Part shown: positions 35,137 to 43,778 of the stretch, piece after piece
How the letters are laid out: the number at the start of each line of letters is the position of its first letter
Numbering within the stretch: the stretch's first letter is position 1
Assembly (NCBI GenBank): GCA_959601495.1
Contig: CAUGPT010000008.1
Coordinates: 6,547 to 70,546 of the forward strand
Direction: 5' to 3'
DNA length: 64,000 bases
From: Avispirillum sp959601495
GTDB lineage: Bacteria > Bacillota > Clostridia > Oscillospirales > CAG-272
Translations under genes and position numbers: made by a program
The notes under the pieces: generated by a model
The model's input: the letters and a program-made list of their open reading frames with translations, nothing else
Databases searched by the model: none
What the model was told of the DNA's origin: nothing

Positions 35137-35185
35137 ACAATCGTAAAAGTGTGAAATTATGACAAATACCGACGGAGGTGCAGTC

Positions 35186-35800
35186 TTGAAGGAAAATGAT
35201 ATCTCCCGTGCAACGCTCGGAAGAATACCGATCTATTTGAAATATTTGCGTAGCCTTCCCGCCGGGACGGATACGGTTTCCGCAACGACCATAGCAAGAG
35301 ACCTCGGGCTCGGCGAGGTCCAGGTCCGAAAGGATCTGGGCGCTCTCTGCGGTTCGGGCAAGCCGAAGATAGGATACACGACCGAAAGTCTGAGATCCAG
35401 TCTTGAGGGCTTTCTCGATCCGAAAAACGGAGGCGCAGTTATAGTGGGCGCAGGTAAACTGGGCAGGGCGCTGCTCGATTACGGCGGCTTTGCGGACTAC
35501 GGTCTTGATATTTGCGCGGCGTTTGACAAAGCGGTCGAAAAACCGGAGCACACCGCTGCGGGAAAGCCCATACTTCCCGTGGCAGACCTTGCTGATTTCT
35601 GCAGAAAGTCCGGCGTCAAGATCGGCATAATCGCAGTTCCCGCCGCGTCTGCTCAGGAGGTCTGCAACGAACTGTGCGACTGCGGCATAAAGGCGATATG
35701 GTGCTTTGCGCCGTGTCAGCTTTACAAGCCGGCAGATGTTGTGATAAGATACGAAAACATGGCGCTGTCGCTCGCGCATCTGAAAATGCAGATAGTGTAA
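35186..35800 (+). CDS. rex: Redox-sensing transcriptional repressor Rex
   Basis: About 204 residues. N-terminal winged helix (VSATTIARDLGLGEVQVRKDLGAL), then a Rossmann domain with VIVGAGKLGRAL that senses the NADH/NAD+ ratio, and a C-terminal swapped helix (ALSLAHLKMQIV). A TTG start at 35186 is chosen because GGAGGTG precedes it at 5-6 bases, while the upstream ATG at 35159 has no ribosome site; the N-terminus LKENDISRATLGRIPIYLKYL then matches Rex. It stands just before a set of redox-protein genes and likely controls them. Confidence 0.95.
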   Translation: MKENDISRATLGRIPIYLKYLRSLPAGTDTVSATTIARDLGLGEVQVRKDLGALCGSGKPKIGYTTESLRSSLEGFLDPKNGGAVIVGAGKLGRALLDYGGFADYGLDICAAFDKAVEKPEHTAAGKPILPVADLADFCRKSGVKIGIIAVPAASAQEVCNELCDCGIKAIWCFAPCQLYKPADVVIRYENMALSLAHLKMQIV

Positions 35801-35838
35801 GCGGCGGATTTGCAATACAGCTTACAGAAAGGCAAATT

Positions 35839-36576
35839 ATGAATCTCGACAGAATAATCGCAGTCAGAAACAATAAAACGGTATACCGCGACGGCGATCG
35901 CTGCCTCAAAGTTTTCGGCGAGGGATATACGAAAGCCGAAATTCTCAACGAGGCGCGCAATCAGGAGCTTGTGCTTGAAGCCGGCATAAACGTGCCGGAG
36001 GTTCTTGAGATCAAGGACGTTGACGGAAAATGGGCGATAGTATACCGCTACATAAAGGGAAAAACAGTAGAACAGCTCATAAAGGAGCAGCCGGAAAACA
36101 GGGAAAAGCTGCTTTCCGATTTTGTGGATCTGCAGGTGGATATCCACTCAAAATCATGTCCCGAGCTCACAAAGCTCAAGGACAAAATGAACAGGCGCAT
36201 ATGCAAGACGGATCTGCCTGCCACCGTGCGCTACAGCCTGCACGAGCAGCTTGAAAGCACGTCGCGCATAGCCAAGGTGTGCCACGGCGATTTTGAGCCG
36301 TCCAACGTTATCATTTCCGAGGACGGAACGCCGTATATCATCGACTGGTCCCACGCGGCGCAGGGCGACGCGGCAGCGGACGCGGCGAGAACGTTCCTTT
36401 TGTTCTGGCTGAACGGCGATATCACAGGCGCCGAAGAGTATCTGAAGATGTTTTGCGAAAAGAGCAAAACCGAAATAAAATACGTCAAGAAGTGGATGCC
36501 GATGGTCTCTGCGGTACGTATGCTGAATAACGTAGCTGCGGAGCGCGAGTTTCTGTATTCATGGATTGACGCTTAA
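35839..36576 (+). CDS. APH-type phosphotransferase / kinase-fold protein
   Basis: 245 residues with an aminoglycoside-phosphotransferase/choline-kinase fold: catalytic HGDFEPSNVIIS (Brenner motif, His-Gly-Asp) and the metal-binding IIDWSHAAQGDAAAD. The N-lobe has YRYIKGKTVEQL. Substrate unknown; an antibiotic resistance role is not implied. GAAAGG lies before the ATG at 35839, and a longer frame overlapping rex is rejected. It lies between rex and the Fe-S genes, 16 bases before the first. Confidence 0.88.
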   Translation: MNLDRIIAVRNNKTVYRDGDRCLKVFGEGYTKAEILNEARNQELVLEAGINVPEVLEIKDVDGKWAIVYRYIKGKTVEQLIKEQPENREKLLSDFVDLQVDIHSKSCPELTKLKDKMNRRICKTDLPATVRYSLHEQLESTSRIAKVCHGDFEPSNVIISEDGTPYIIDWSHAAQGDAAADAARTFLLFWLNGDITGAEEYLKMFCEKSKTEIKYVKKWMPMVSAVRMLNNVAAEREFLYSWIDA

Positions 36577-36592
36577 TTAAAGGAGAAAAAAT

Positions 36593-36832
36593 ATGAAGAT
36601 CACAGTATGCATCGGCTCGTCCTGCCACATCAAAGGATCGAGACAGGTAGTCGAAAAGCTCCAGGACCTCATCCGCGAAAAGGCAGTCGGCGATAAGGTA
36701 GATCTTGCCGGAACTTTCTGCATGGGCGAATGTCAGAAGGGTGTCTGTGTTACGGTAGACGACGCATTCTACTCCGTAACTCCCGACACCGTTGACGATT
36801 TCTTCGCACAGAACGTGCTCGCAAAACTCTGA
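36593..36832 (+). CDS. Thioredoxin-like [2Fe-2S] ferredoxin (NuoE/HydC-like), first copy
   Basis: 79 residues: CIGSSCHIKGS near the N-terminus and FCMGECQKGVC in the middle supply the C-x4-C ... C-x3-C pattern of a thioredoxin-fold [2Fe-2S] protein. Such proteins carry electrons to or from hydrogenases and NADH-linked complexes. It follows AAGGAG and is immediately upstream of a related gene; the two share CxGSSCHxKGS and FCxGxC. Confidence 0.9.
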   Translation: MKITVCIGSSCHIKGSRQVVEKLQDLIREKAVGDKVDLAGTFCMGECQKGVCVTVDDAFYSVTPDTVDDFFAQNVLAKL

Positions 36833-36839
36833 TCGGGCC

Positions 36840-37097
36840 ATGATAGTTCAGATCTGTGTCGGATCGTCGTGTCATCTCAAGGGCTCGGAACGGCTTGTTG
36901 AGCTTTTTCGTGACGCTATTGCGTCTCACGGACTTGAGAAGGATATAACCCTTGCGGGCAGCTTCTGCACGGGCAAGTGTAACCGCGTCGGTGTAACGGT
37001 TACTATCGACGACGATATTTATACGGGTATAACACCGGACAACTTCAATGCGTTTTTTGAAGATAAGGTTCTGAAAAAGCTGACTTCGGAGGGGTGA
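36840..37097 (+). CDS. Thioredoxin-like [2Fe-2S] ferredoxin, second copy
   Basis: 85 residues, related to its neighbour: CVGSSCHLKGSERLVE, GSFCTGKCNRVGVT and a late acidic tail. Start ATG at 36840, 8 bases after the previous stop. It probably delivers electrons to the PAS-containing hydrogenase-like protein that begins 5 bases downstream; the tandem arrangement suggests a chain or two partners. Cysteine spacing matches [2Fe-2S] binding. Confidence 0.9.
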   Translation: MIVQICVGSSCHLKGSERLVELFRDAIASHGLEKDITLAGSFCTGKCNRVGVTVTIDDDIYTGITPDNFNAFFEDKVLKKLTSEG

Positions 37098-37101
37098 GAC
37101 A

Positions 37102-38775
37102 ATGGACTGCCTTACACTGAAAAAATCCAACTGTAAAAACTGCTATAAATGCATTCGCCACTGTCCTGTCAAATCCATCCGTTTTACGGGAAACCAGGCA
37201 TACATAATTGGCAACGAATGTATTATGTGCGGACAGTGCTTTGTTGTCTGTCCTCAGGACGCAAAGCAGATAGTGGACGAGACCGAGAAGGTACGTGTGC
37301 TGCTGCAGAGCGGCGACCCCGTTGTGGTGAGCCTTGCTCCGTCGTTTGTGGCAAACTACGAGGGCGCCGGTATCGGAGCCATGCGCGACGCGCTTAAGCA
37401 GCTCGGCTTCTACGACGTTGAAGAAACCGCACTGGGCGCAACGGTCGTTAAAACGGAGTATGAGAGACTGCTCGAAGAGGAAAAGCGGGATATAGTCATA
37501 TCCTCATGCTGCCATTCCGTAAACCTGCTTATACAGAAGTATTTTCCCGCGGAGCTTAAGTATCTCGCGGAAGTTCTCTCTCCCATGCAGGCGCACTGCC
37601 GCAGCATAAAAGAGCGCATCCCCGGCGCAAAGACCGTTTTTGTGGGTCCCTGCGTTGCGAAAAAGGACGAGGCGCAGTATTATGACGGCATTGTTGACGC
37701 AGTTCTTACGTATGATGAACTGACGGCATGGCTGAAAAGCGAGAATATCGAGATACGCCGAGAGACCGACAGCGAGGAAAAGAGCCGCGCGCGCTTTTTC
37801 CCCACTACGGGCGGTATACTCAAGACAATGCATACCGATCTCCCCGGATATACCTATATGGCGATAGACGGCACTGAGAACTGCATGGCGGCTCTGCGCG
37901 ATATTGAGGACGGCAAGATACACCATTGCTTTATAGAAATGTCCGCGTGCGCGGGCAGCTGCATCGGCGGCCCCGTTATGGAAAAGTTCCACCGCGCACC
38001 CGTAAAGGACTATGCGGCGGTGGCGGCTTTTGCGGGTAAAGAGGATTTCGAGGTCTCTCAGCCCGATCCGCTGGAGCTGCGCAAAACGTTTATCGCGATA
38101 GAACATAAAGCCAAGACGCCTTCCGAGGCGGAGATAAAAGAAACTTTGCGTCAGATGGGCAAGGAAAAGCCGTCTGACGAGCTTAACTGCGGCTCCTGCG
38201 GATACGATTCCTGCCGCGAAAAGGCTATCGCCATTTTGCAGGGCAAGGCGGAAATATCCATGTGCCTGCCGTACCTCAAGGACAAGGCGGAGAGCTTTTC
38301 CGATACTATCGTGCGCAACACCCCCAACGGGCTTATCGTGCTCAACGAAAAGCTTGAGGTACAGCAGATAAACCGTGTTGCGCTGAAAATTCTCAATATA
38401 CGCTACGCTTCCGATATACTGGGCGATCAGGTCGTCCGTATCATGGAGCCCGGCGACTTTATGAACGTGCTCAGCAGCGGCCGCGACATTCATAACAAAC
38501 GGGTATATCTTGCCGAGTATGAAAAGTATGTGGAAGAAACCATTGTCTACGACAAGGAATACCGCCTGCTTGTATGCATACTCAGAGACGTTACCGAGGA
38601 AGAGTCGCAGCGCGAGAAAAAAGAGAACATCAGCCGTCAGACGGTCGAGATCGCGGATCGCGTTGTGGATAAGCAGATGCGAATAGTTCAGGAGATAGCT
38701 TCGCTTCTGGGCGAGACCGCCGCGGAGACGAAGATCGCGCTTACAAAGCTTAAGGAGTCTATCAGCGATGAATAA
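37102..38775 (+). CDS. [FeFe]-hydrogenase-like protein with PAS domain (HydS-type, putative sensor)
   Basis: 557 residues. N-terminus: two [4Fe-4S] motifs CKNCYKCIRHCP and CIMCGQCFVVCP. The hydrogenase large-subunit core (about 65-340) carries H-cluster-like segments: SSCCHSVN (L1-like, lacking the Pro of TSCCP), GPCVAKKDEA (L2) and SACAGSCIGGPV (L3). A cysteine cluster CGSCGYDSC near 363 resembles a 4Fe-4S 'Fes' domain, followed by a PAS domain (about 395-500) and a coiled end. PAS-linked hydrogenases are thought to sense H2 or redox state. ATGA overlap with the SpoIIE-type gene. Confidence 0.88.
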   Translation: MDCLTLKKSNCKNCYKCIRHCPVKSIRFTGNQAYIIGNECIMCGQCFVVCPQDAKQIVDETEKVRVLLQSGDPVVVSLAPSFVANYEGAGIGAMRDALKQLGFYDVEETALGATVVKTEYERLLEEEKRDIVISSCCHSVNLLIQKYFPAELKYLAEVLSPMQAHCRSIKERIPGAKTVFVGPCVAKKDEAQYYDGIVDAVLTYDELTAWLKSENIEIRRETDSEEKSRARFFPTTGGILKTMHTDLPGYTYMAIDGTENCMAALRDIEDGKIHHCFIEMSACAGSCIGGPVMEKFHRAPVKDYAAVAAFAGKEDFEVSQPDPLELRKTFIAIEHKAKTPSEAEIKETLRQMGKEKPSDELNCGSCGYDSCREKAIAILQGKAEISMCLPYLKDKAESFSDTIVRNTPNGLIVLNEKLEVQQINRVALKILNIRYASDILGDQVVRIMEPGDFMNVLSSGRDIHNKRVYLAEYEKYVEETIVYDKEYRLLVCILRDVTEEESQREKKENISRQTVEIADRVVDKQMRIVQEIASLLGETAAETKIALTKLKESISDE

Positions 38776-39940
38776 TCTTTGCGCGGATATAGGCTGGAGA
38801 AGCATCAACCACGAGGGCGAGCAGCTTTGCGGCGACCACGTGGATATTGTGGAGCAGGACGAAAACTCTACGGTGATCGTTCTTGCGGACGGATTGGGCA
38901 GCGGAGTCAAGGCAAGCATTCTGTCAACTCTTACGTCGAAGATAATTTCAACGATGATGGCTGAGGGGCTTGCGCTTGAGGAGTGCGTTTCCACCATTGC
39001 CGCAACATTGCCCATATGCTCCGTGCGCGGCGTGGCATACTCCACATTTACAATAATCCATATTATAAACAACGAGACCGCGGAGATAATCCAGTATGAC
39101 AACCCCCATGTCATACTGCTGCGCGATTTCGAAATATCCGATTATCCCAAAAGCGAGCTCAGCATCGACTCAAAGAAGATATACAAGTCGGTGATAAGCC
39201 TCAGGGAGAACGATATTTTCGTCGCCATGAGCGACGGCTGCCCCCATGCGGGTATAGGCCTTGCCTATAATTTCGGCTGGAGGGTAGAGGAGATAGCGGA
39301 GTTCATGATGACCGTCGCCCCTGTGGGCTACACGGCAAAGACTCTCTCCACAATGCTTATTGACGAGTGCAATAAGCAGTACGGCTACCACCCCGGCGAC
39401 GACGCTACCGCGTGCGTTGTCAAGATAAGAAAGAGAGAGCCAATGAACCTTCTGTTCGGTCCCCCCCGCAACCGTGACGACTGCGACCGCATGATGTCGC
39501 TGTTCTTCTCAAAAGAGGGAAAGCACATAGTCTGCGGCGGCACAACGTCGTCCATCGCTGCAAAATACCTCGGCAAACCGCTGAAGGCAAGCCTTTCGTT
39601 TGAAAACAGCGACGTCCCCCCGATCGCGGAGATCGAGGGTGTCGATCTGGTAACGGAGGGCGTTATCACGATAAATAAGGTGATAGAGTACGCCCGCGAC
39701 GCTCTCGGCAGCAATGAGATGTACGAAAAATGGAGTCTCGGGCGCGACGGTGCCTGCATGATTTGCAGACTGTTGTTTGAAGAGGCAACGGATATAAACT
39801 TTTTCGTCGGCAGGGCGGTGAACCCTGCGCATCAGAACCCCGATCTGCCCATAAACTTCAACATTAAAATGAACCTTGTGGAAGAGCTTTCCTCATGTCT
39901 CAAAAAGATGGGAAAGCGTATCAAGGTAAGCTATTTCTGA
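38768..39940 (+). CDS. SpoIIE-family (PP2C-type) serine phosphatase
   Basis: 390 residues with a PP2C/SpoIIE core: GDHVDIVEQDENSTVIVLADGLGSGVKAS (the DG metal pair), then SDGCPHAG and HPGDDATACVVKI near 210-220. An extra C-terminal region of about 150 residues includes RDGACMICRLLF. Its gene overlaps the PAS-hydrogenase gene (ATGA), so phosphatase output of the hydrogenase sensor is a plausible reading. No partner anti-sigma kinase is in the window. Confidence 0.9.
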   Translation: MNNLCADIGWRSINHEGEQLCGDHVDIVEQDENSTVIVLADGLGSGVKASILSTLTSKIISTMMAEGLALEECVSTIAATLPICSVRGVAYSTFTIIHIINNETAEIIQYDNPHVILLRDFEISDYPKSELSIDSKKIYKSVISLRENDIFVAMSDGCPHAGIGLAYNFGWRVEEIAEFMMTVAPVGYTAKTLSTMLIDECNKQYGYHPGDDATACVVKIRKREPMNLLFGPPRNRDDCDRMMSLFFSKEGKHIVCGGTTSSIAAKYLGKPLKASLSFENSDVPPIAEIEGVDLVTEGVITINKVIEYARDALGSNEMYEKWSLGRDGACMICRLLFEEATDINFFVGRAVNPAHQNPDLPINFNIKMNLVEELSSCLKKMGKRIKVSYF

Positions 39941-39970
39941 CGGCAAATACTAAAGCAAAGGAATATAAAT

Positions 39971-41398
39971 ATGCGCAAATTCGATACAAAGGTACAGCAT
40001 CTGAAATACAAGGTGCTCCGCGAGGTTGCAAAGCTTGCGTGGAACGACACTCTTCTTGAAAATCTTCTGGATATACCCAAAACCATTGTTCCAGGCAACA
40101 CGCCGACGATGCGGTGCTGTGTGTACAAGGAGAGAGCGATCCTTACGGAGCGCGTCCGTATCGCAATGGGCGGAGACCGCGAAAATCCCAACGTTATCGA
40201 GGTTATCAGCACAGCCTGCGACGAATGCCCCATGGGTGGATTTGAGGTTACAAACGCCTGTCGCGGCTGCCTTGCGCACCGCTGCGAGGATGTTTGCCGC
40301 TTCGGTGCCATAAGCTTTGACGAAAATCATGTGGCGCACATTGACAAAAGCAAGTGCAGGGAGTGCGGCGCCTGCTCAAAGGTATGCCCATATACCGCAA
40401 TAATCAGCCGCAAGCGCCCCTGCGAGAATGCCTGTAAAATAAAGGCTATCACCATGAACGAGAGCAAGGCGGCTGCCATCGACAACTCCAAGTGCATCGG
40501 CTGCGGTGCCTGTGTTTATCAGTGTCCCTTCGGCGCGATAACGGATAAATCCTTTATTCTTGATGTTATAGACATCATCAAAAAGAGCCGTAACAACGAG
40601 GAATACAAGGTATTCGCGGTCGTTGCGCCGTCCGTTTCGAGCCAGTTTACATACGCAAAGCTCGGTCAGGTAATATCCGGACTTAAAGAGCTCGGCTTCC
40701 ATACAGTTGTCGAAGCGGCGCTCGGCGCCGATATGGTGGCGTATGCCGAGTCGGAAGAGCTGCACGAAAAGGGCTTTCTTACAAGCTCCTGCTGTCCCGC
40801 GTTTGTAAGCTATATTCAGAAGACCATGCCGGATCTTGCGCAGTATGTTTCGCACAATCTGTCTCCCATGGCAATGATAGCAAAGTACATTAAAGAGCAT
40901 GAGGCACCCTGCAAGGTGGTATTTATCGGTCCCTGCACAGCTAAAAAGGCAGAGGTCCAGAAAAAAGAGGTCCGTCCCTATGTGGATGCGGCAATGACCT
41001 TTGAAGAGCTTCAGGCGCTGTTTGACAGCAGAGATATAGATATTACGACTCTCGGCGAGGACGTGCTTGATAACGCTTCGTACTTCGGCAGAATATTTGC
41101 CCGCTGCGGCGGTCTTGCCGACGCGGTTGCTGAGGGACTGAAAGAGCACGGCTACGACGACTTTGAGCTCAAAGCCTGCTCCTGCGACGGCATAGAGGCG
41201 TGCCGCGTGGCGCTGCTCAAGAAGAACCGCGGCATACTTGACGCCAACTTCATCGAGGGCATGGCGTGTGTCGGCGGCTGTATCGGCGGCGCCGGATGTC
41301 TTACCCACGGCGAAAAGAACAAAGCAGAGGTCGATAAATACGGCAAAGAGGCTCTGGAAAAAACGATTACAGACGCCATATCCGTTCTTAAAGACTGA
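39971..41398 (+). CDS. [FeFe]-hydrogenase-like protein with three ferredoxin clusters (group B-type)
   Basis: 475 residues. After an unassigned N-terminus (about 1-85, with a CDECPMG..VTNACRGCLAHRCEDVC cysteine series near 85-110), ferredoxin-like clusters occur at CRECGACSKVCP and CIGCGACVYQCP. The H domain has TSSCCPAF (L1; TSCCP present), GPCTAKKAE (L2) and MACVGGCIGGAG (L3), consistent with H-cluster binding. This monomeric type is generally assigned to group B. It probably makes or oxidises H2 with ferredoxin, downstream of the sensory genes. A terminator follows. Confidence 0.9.
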   Translation: MRKFDTKVQHLKYKVLREVAKLAWNDTLLENLLDIPKTIVPGNTPTMRCCVYKERAILTERVRIAMGGDRENPNVIEVISTACDECPMGGFEVTNACRGCLAHRCEDVCRFGAISFDENHVAHIDKSKCRECGACSKVCPYTAIISRKRPCENACKIKAITMNESKAAAIDNSKCIGCGACVYQCPFGAITDKSFILDVIDIIKKSRNNEEYKVFAVVAPSVSSQFTYAKLGQVISGLKELGFHTVVEAALGADMVAYAESEELHEKGFLTSSCCPAFVSYIQKTMPDLAQYVSHNLSPMAMIAKYIKEHEAPCKVVFIGPCTAKKAEVQKKEVRPYVDAAMTFEELQALFDSRDIDITTLGEDVLDNASYFGRIFARCGGLADAVAEGLKEHGYDDFELKACSCDGIEACRVALLKKNRGILDANFIEGMACVGGCIGGAGCLTHGEKNKAEVDKYGKEALEKTITDAISVLKD

Positions 41399-41414
41399 AA
41401 AGATTAAAATACGT

Positions 41415-41448
41415 AAAAAACACGGCTGCGCGGCAGCCGTGTTTTTTC
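41415..41448. terminator. Bidirectional terminator between hydrogenase and DUF1275 genes
   Basis: 14-bp stem (AAAAACACGGCTGC and complement, GCG loop), A6 at left and T6 at right, lying between two converging genes. Confidence 0.88.
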
Positions 41449-41535
41449 ACAGGTTATAAGTGCAAATAAAAGTCCGTCTGCCGAAAATAGGAAAAACGGC
41501 AGCCGGTATTTATATGTCGGCGGATAGGGCAGGTA

Positions 41536-42210
41536 CTACTGTCTCTCCGGTACAAACATCAAAGCAAAGCTTACGAAGAGCAGAGCGCAGCAGATCCATA
41601 TAGCCCTGAAGCCGAGCAGGACAGTCAAAATACTGCCCAGTCCGGCACCGACGCCGAAAACAAGTATCACACCGAAATATGTGAGAGCCTTTGCGAGGAT
41701 CTCCTTGTCCCTGACCCTGAAGTATGCGCACAGCGCCTCTGTGCCCGCGCGCAGATTGCCGATGCACATAGTGCTTGCATATGCGTGCCCGCGCACCTTG
41801 TGGAAGGTCTGCACCTGCATCGCGCAGACAAACGATACCAGTGCGTTTGCAAGAGGCTCGATGCGGGCGGGAAGAAATCCGACTGCAAAAAGAAGAATTA
41901 TTTCGCCGAGAAGAATTATCTGCCGCCAATGGATTTTTTCATAGCTTTTGAGCCTTATGTGAATAAACTCCGCCGCTGCCGTGCCGACAAGAAATGATAA
42001 TACGGGAATAAGGTATTTGACGGCTGTCGGCCACTCGTGCTGAAACAGAGCTGTGCTCAGAAGCACTATGTTGCCCGTCTGCGCATTGGCAAAGACCTCG
42101 CCGCGGCAGGTATATGTGTACGCGTCCTGAAATCCTCCGGAGAGGATGATGAATACGGCAGCGCGAAAGCTGTCGGACATCTGTCCCTTAAAATGCTTAG
42201 CTTCTCTCAT
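41536..42210 (-). CDS. DUF1275 (YoaK) membrane protein
   Basis: About 224 residues with six transmembrane segments. The family motifs ILSGGFQDAYTY and EVFANAQTGNIVLL are at the N-terminus, and KVRGHAYASTMCIGNLRAGTEALC in the middle. The function of the family is unknown; transport or lipid exchange has been guessed. Start ATG at 42210 because GGAAAGAAG precedes it and the family N-terminus begins there; 23 more codons are open upstream. Overlaps the upstream small gene by 14 bases. Confidence 0.88.
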   Translation of the reverse strand: MREAKHFKGQMSDSFRAAVFIILSGGFQDAYTYTCRGEVFANAQTGNIVLLSTALFQHEWPTAVKYLIPVLSFLVGTAAAEFIHIRLKSYEKIHWRQIILLGEIILLFAVGFLPARIEPLANALVSFVCAMQVQTFHKVRGHAYASTMCIGNLRAGTEALCAYFRVRDKEILAKALTYFGVILVFGVGAGLGSILTVLLGFRAIWICCALLFVSFALMFVPERQ

Positions 42211-42472
42211 CGTGATTCTTCTTTCCGGAAAAGGTGAACACGAAAGCCGTATATGAAAGCATAAATCCGAGAGCGTCAAGAGTCAGAACGGTGTAACTGC
42301 CGCCCAGAAGACAGATCGATATTATTCCTGTAAGAAAGCCTATGCCGAAGGTCGCCGACATAAACCGATACAGCGCCTTGTCGCCTCCGGCGGAGCCTGC
42401 GCTTTTCAGAATGAGAAACAGCATGGCAATATCAAAGGCTGCGCTAATTGCGATCTCAAGTATCGGTTTCAT
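42197..42472 (-). CDS. Small three-helix membrane protein
   Basis: 91 residues with hydrophobic segments at about 4-24, 39-60 and 65-85 and a charged tail (SGKKNHDERS). The start at ATG 42472 follows AGAGGG; the longer open frame upstream would run through the promoter. Its 3' end overlaps the DUF1275 gene, indicating translational coupling. No family recognised, but the pairing suggests a DUF1275 accessory. Confidence 0.65.
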   Translation of the reverse strand: MKPILEIAISAAFDIAMLFLILKSAGSAGGDKALYRFMSATFGIGFLTGIISICLLGGSYTVLTLDALGFMLSYTAFVFTFSGKKNHDERS

Positions 42473-42551
42473 TATAAATCCCTCTTTCTTAAAGCGGATA
42501 TGCGGCAGCCGCCGCTCTCCTACAAACAGCTTGACTTTTATTTGCCAATAT

Positions 42552-42580
42552 ATTATAATCCGTATATGCACATATGTAAA
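42552..42580 (-). promoter_or_regulatory. Promoter for the small membrane protein and DUF1275
   Basis: On the minus strand TTTACA, exact 17-base spacer, TATAAT; 80 bases upstream of the ATG at 42472. It lies between divergent genes and near the LysR gene, so a LysR site is likely here. Confidence 0.7.
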
Positions 42581-42628
42581 ATGTATGATGTATATGGAAG
42601 CAATATAAAATTGATATAGGAGAAGCGT

Positions 42629-43525
42629 ATGTACATAAGCTACGACCACTACAGAATTTTCTATTATGTCGCAGGATACGGCAACGTTACAAAAGCGGCG
42701 AAACTGCTTATGAACAATCAGCCGAATCTTACGAGAACGATAAAAAATCTCGAGTCGGAGCTGGGCTGTGCCCTGTTTTCACGCAGCAACCGCGGCATGA
42801 GGCTCACTCCCGAGGGCGAGCGCCTGTATGAGCATGTGCGAATAGCCTTTGAGCATATAGAAGCGGGAGAAGCCGAAATAACGGAAAGCAGAAATATGCA
42901 GACGGGGACGGTTTATGTCGCCGCAAGTGAGGTGGCGCTGCGCTGCCTGCTGCTTCCCGTGCTGAAGGAATATCGCCTGAGATACCCGGGCATACATATA
43001 CGGATAAGCAATCATTCAACCCCACAGGCAATTTCCGCCCTGAAAGAGGGGAAAGCCGATATAGCCGTTGTCACAACGCCAACGCCGCAGTCACCGACGC
43101 TTACGGAGACGGTCGTTCGCCCCATACGCGAGGCGGCGGTCTGCTCGCCGTATTTTACGGGCCTTTGCCGGGGGCGTGTGTCTCTCGGTGATCTTGAAGA
43201 CTATCCGCTTATTTCCCTCGGCAAGGATACTAAATCACATGAATTCTATTCGTCGCTGTTCGCATCGCACGGGCTTGCGTATCATCCCGATATAGAGGCG
43301 TTCACCGCCGATCAGATAATGCCCATGGTGGAGGCGGATCTCGGCATAGGCTTTGTGCCCGAGGAGTTTATAAAGGAAAGCAGCGGGGTGTGCAGAATAG
43401 ACCTTGAAGAGGAGATACCGGAGCGCAGCATAGTGCTTATAAAAAGAAAAGAGCAGCCTCTGAGCGTTGCCGCGGGCAAGCTTGAGCAAATGATAAGGGA
43501 GTGCTCGGAGGAAACCGCAGGCTGA
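42629..43525 (+). CDS. LysR family transcriptional regulator
   Basis: 298 residues. Winged helix: YDHYRIFYYVAGYGNVTKAAKLLMNNQPNLTRTIKNLESELG, then a substrate-binding-like effector domain with SNHSTPQAISALKEGKADIAVVTTP. Divergent from the DUF1275 operon, which it probably controls. AGGAG lies before the ATG. Distinct from the LysR gene at 25.8 kb. Confidence 0.93.
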   Translation: MYISYDHYRIFYYVAGYGNVTKAAKLLMNNQPNLTRTIKNLESELGCALFSRSNRGMRLTPEGERLYEHVRIAFEHIEAGEAEITESRNMQTGTVYVAASEVALRCLLLPVLKEYRLRYPGIHIRISNHSTPQAISALKEGKADIAVVTTPTPQSPTLTETVVRPIREAAVCSPYFTGLCRGRVSLGDLEDYPLISLGKDTKSHEFYSSLFASHGLAYHPDIEAFTADQIMPMVEADLGIGFVPEEFIKESSGVCRIDLEEEIPERSIVLIKRKEQPLSVAAGKLEQMIRECSEETAG

Positions 43526-43596
43526 GCTTTGCGGCGCATTTTTACCGTGAGTCAGACGCCGATTTGGTAAGTGACGCTGTACCCATCCATAAACCG

Positions 43597-43634
43597 AAAA
43601 GCTGCCGCAGGACGTTATTCCTGCGGCAGCTTTT
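43597..43634. terminator. Terminator shared by the LysR gene and the Gln/Asn-rich gene
   Basis: 15-bp stem AAAAGCTGCCGCAGG and complement, 8-base loop; A/T runs at both ends, so active in both directions. Confidence 0.8.
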
Positions 43635-43655
43635 CTCAGCTTTTTGAGGTGAGAG

Positions 43656-43778
43656 TTATCTCTGCTGCTCTCTTTCCTGCTGATTCTTGTTCTGCTGCTG
43701 ATTCTGCTGCTGGTTCTTGTTCTGCTGCTGATTCTGCTGCTGATTTTTGTTCTGCTGCTGGTTCTGATTCTGACTCAT
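43656..43778 (-). CDS. Gln/Asn-rich low-complexity small protein (40 residues)
   Basis: ATG on the minus strand at 43776-43778 opens a 40-codon frame: MSQNQNQQQN followed by three nearly exact repeats of KNQQQNQQQN, then an EREQQR end and TAA. The repeats are exact in peptide but use both AAA/AAG and AAT/AAC codons, which suggests selection on the peptide. It is flanked by a terminator 22 bases after the stop and a weak AAAGGA site about 14 bases upstream. Similar Q/N-rich mini-proteins occur in clostridia; function unknown. The strand-opposite frame here is a shadow. Confidence 0.55.
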   Translation of the reverse strand: MSQNQNQQQNKNQQQNQQQNKNQQQNQQQNKNQQEREQQR

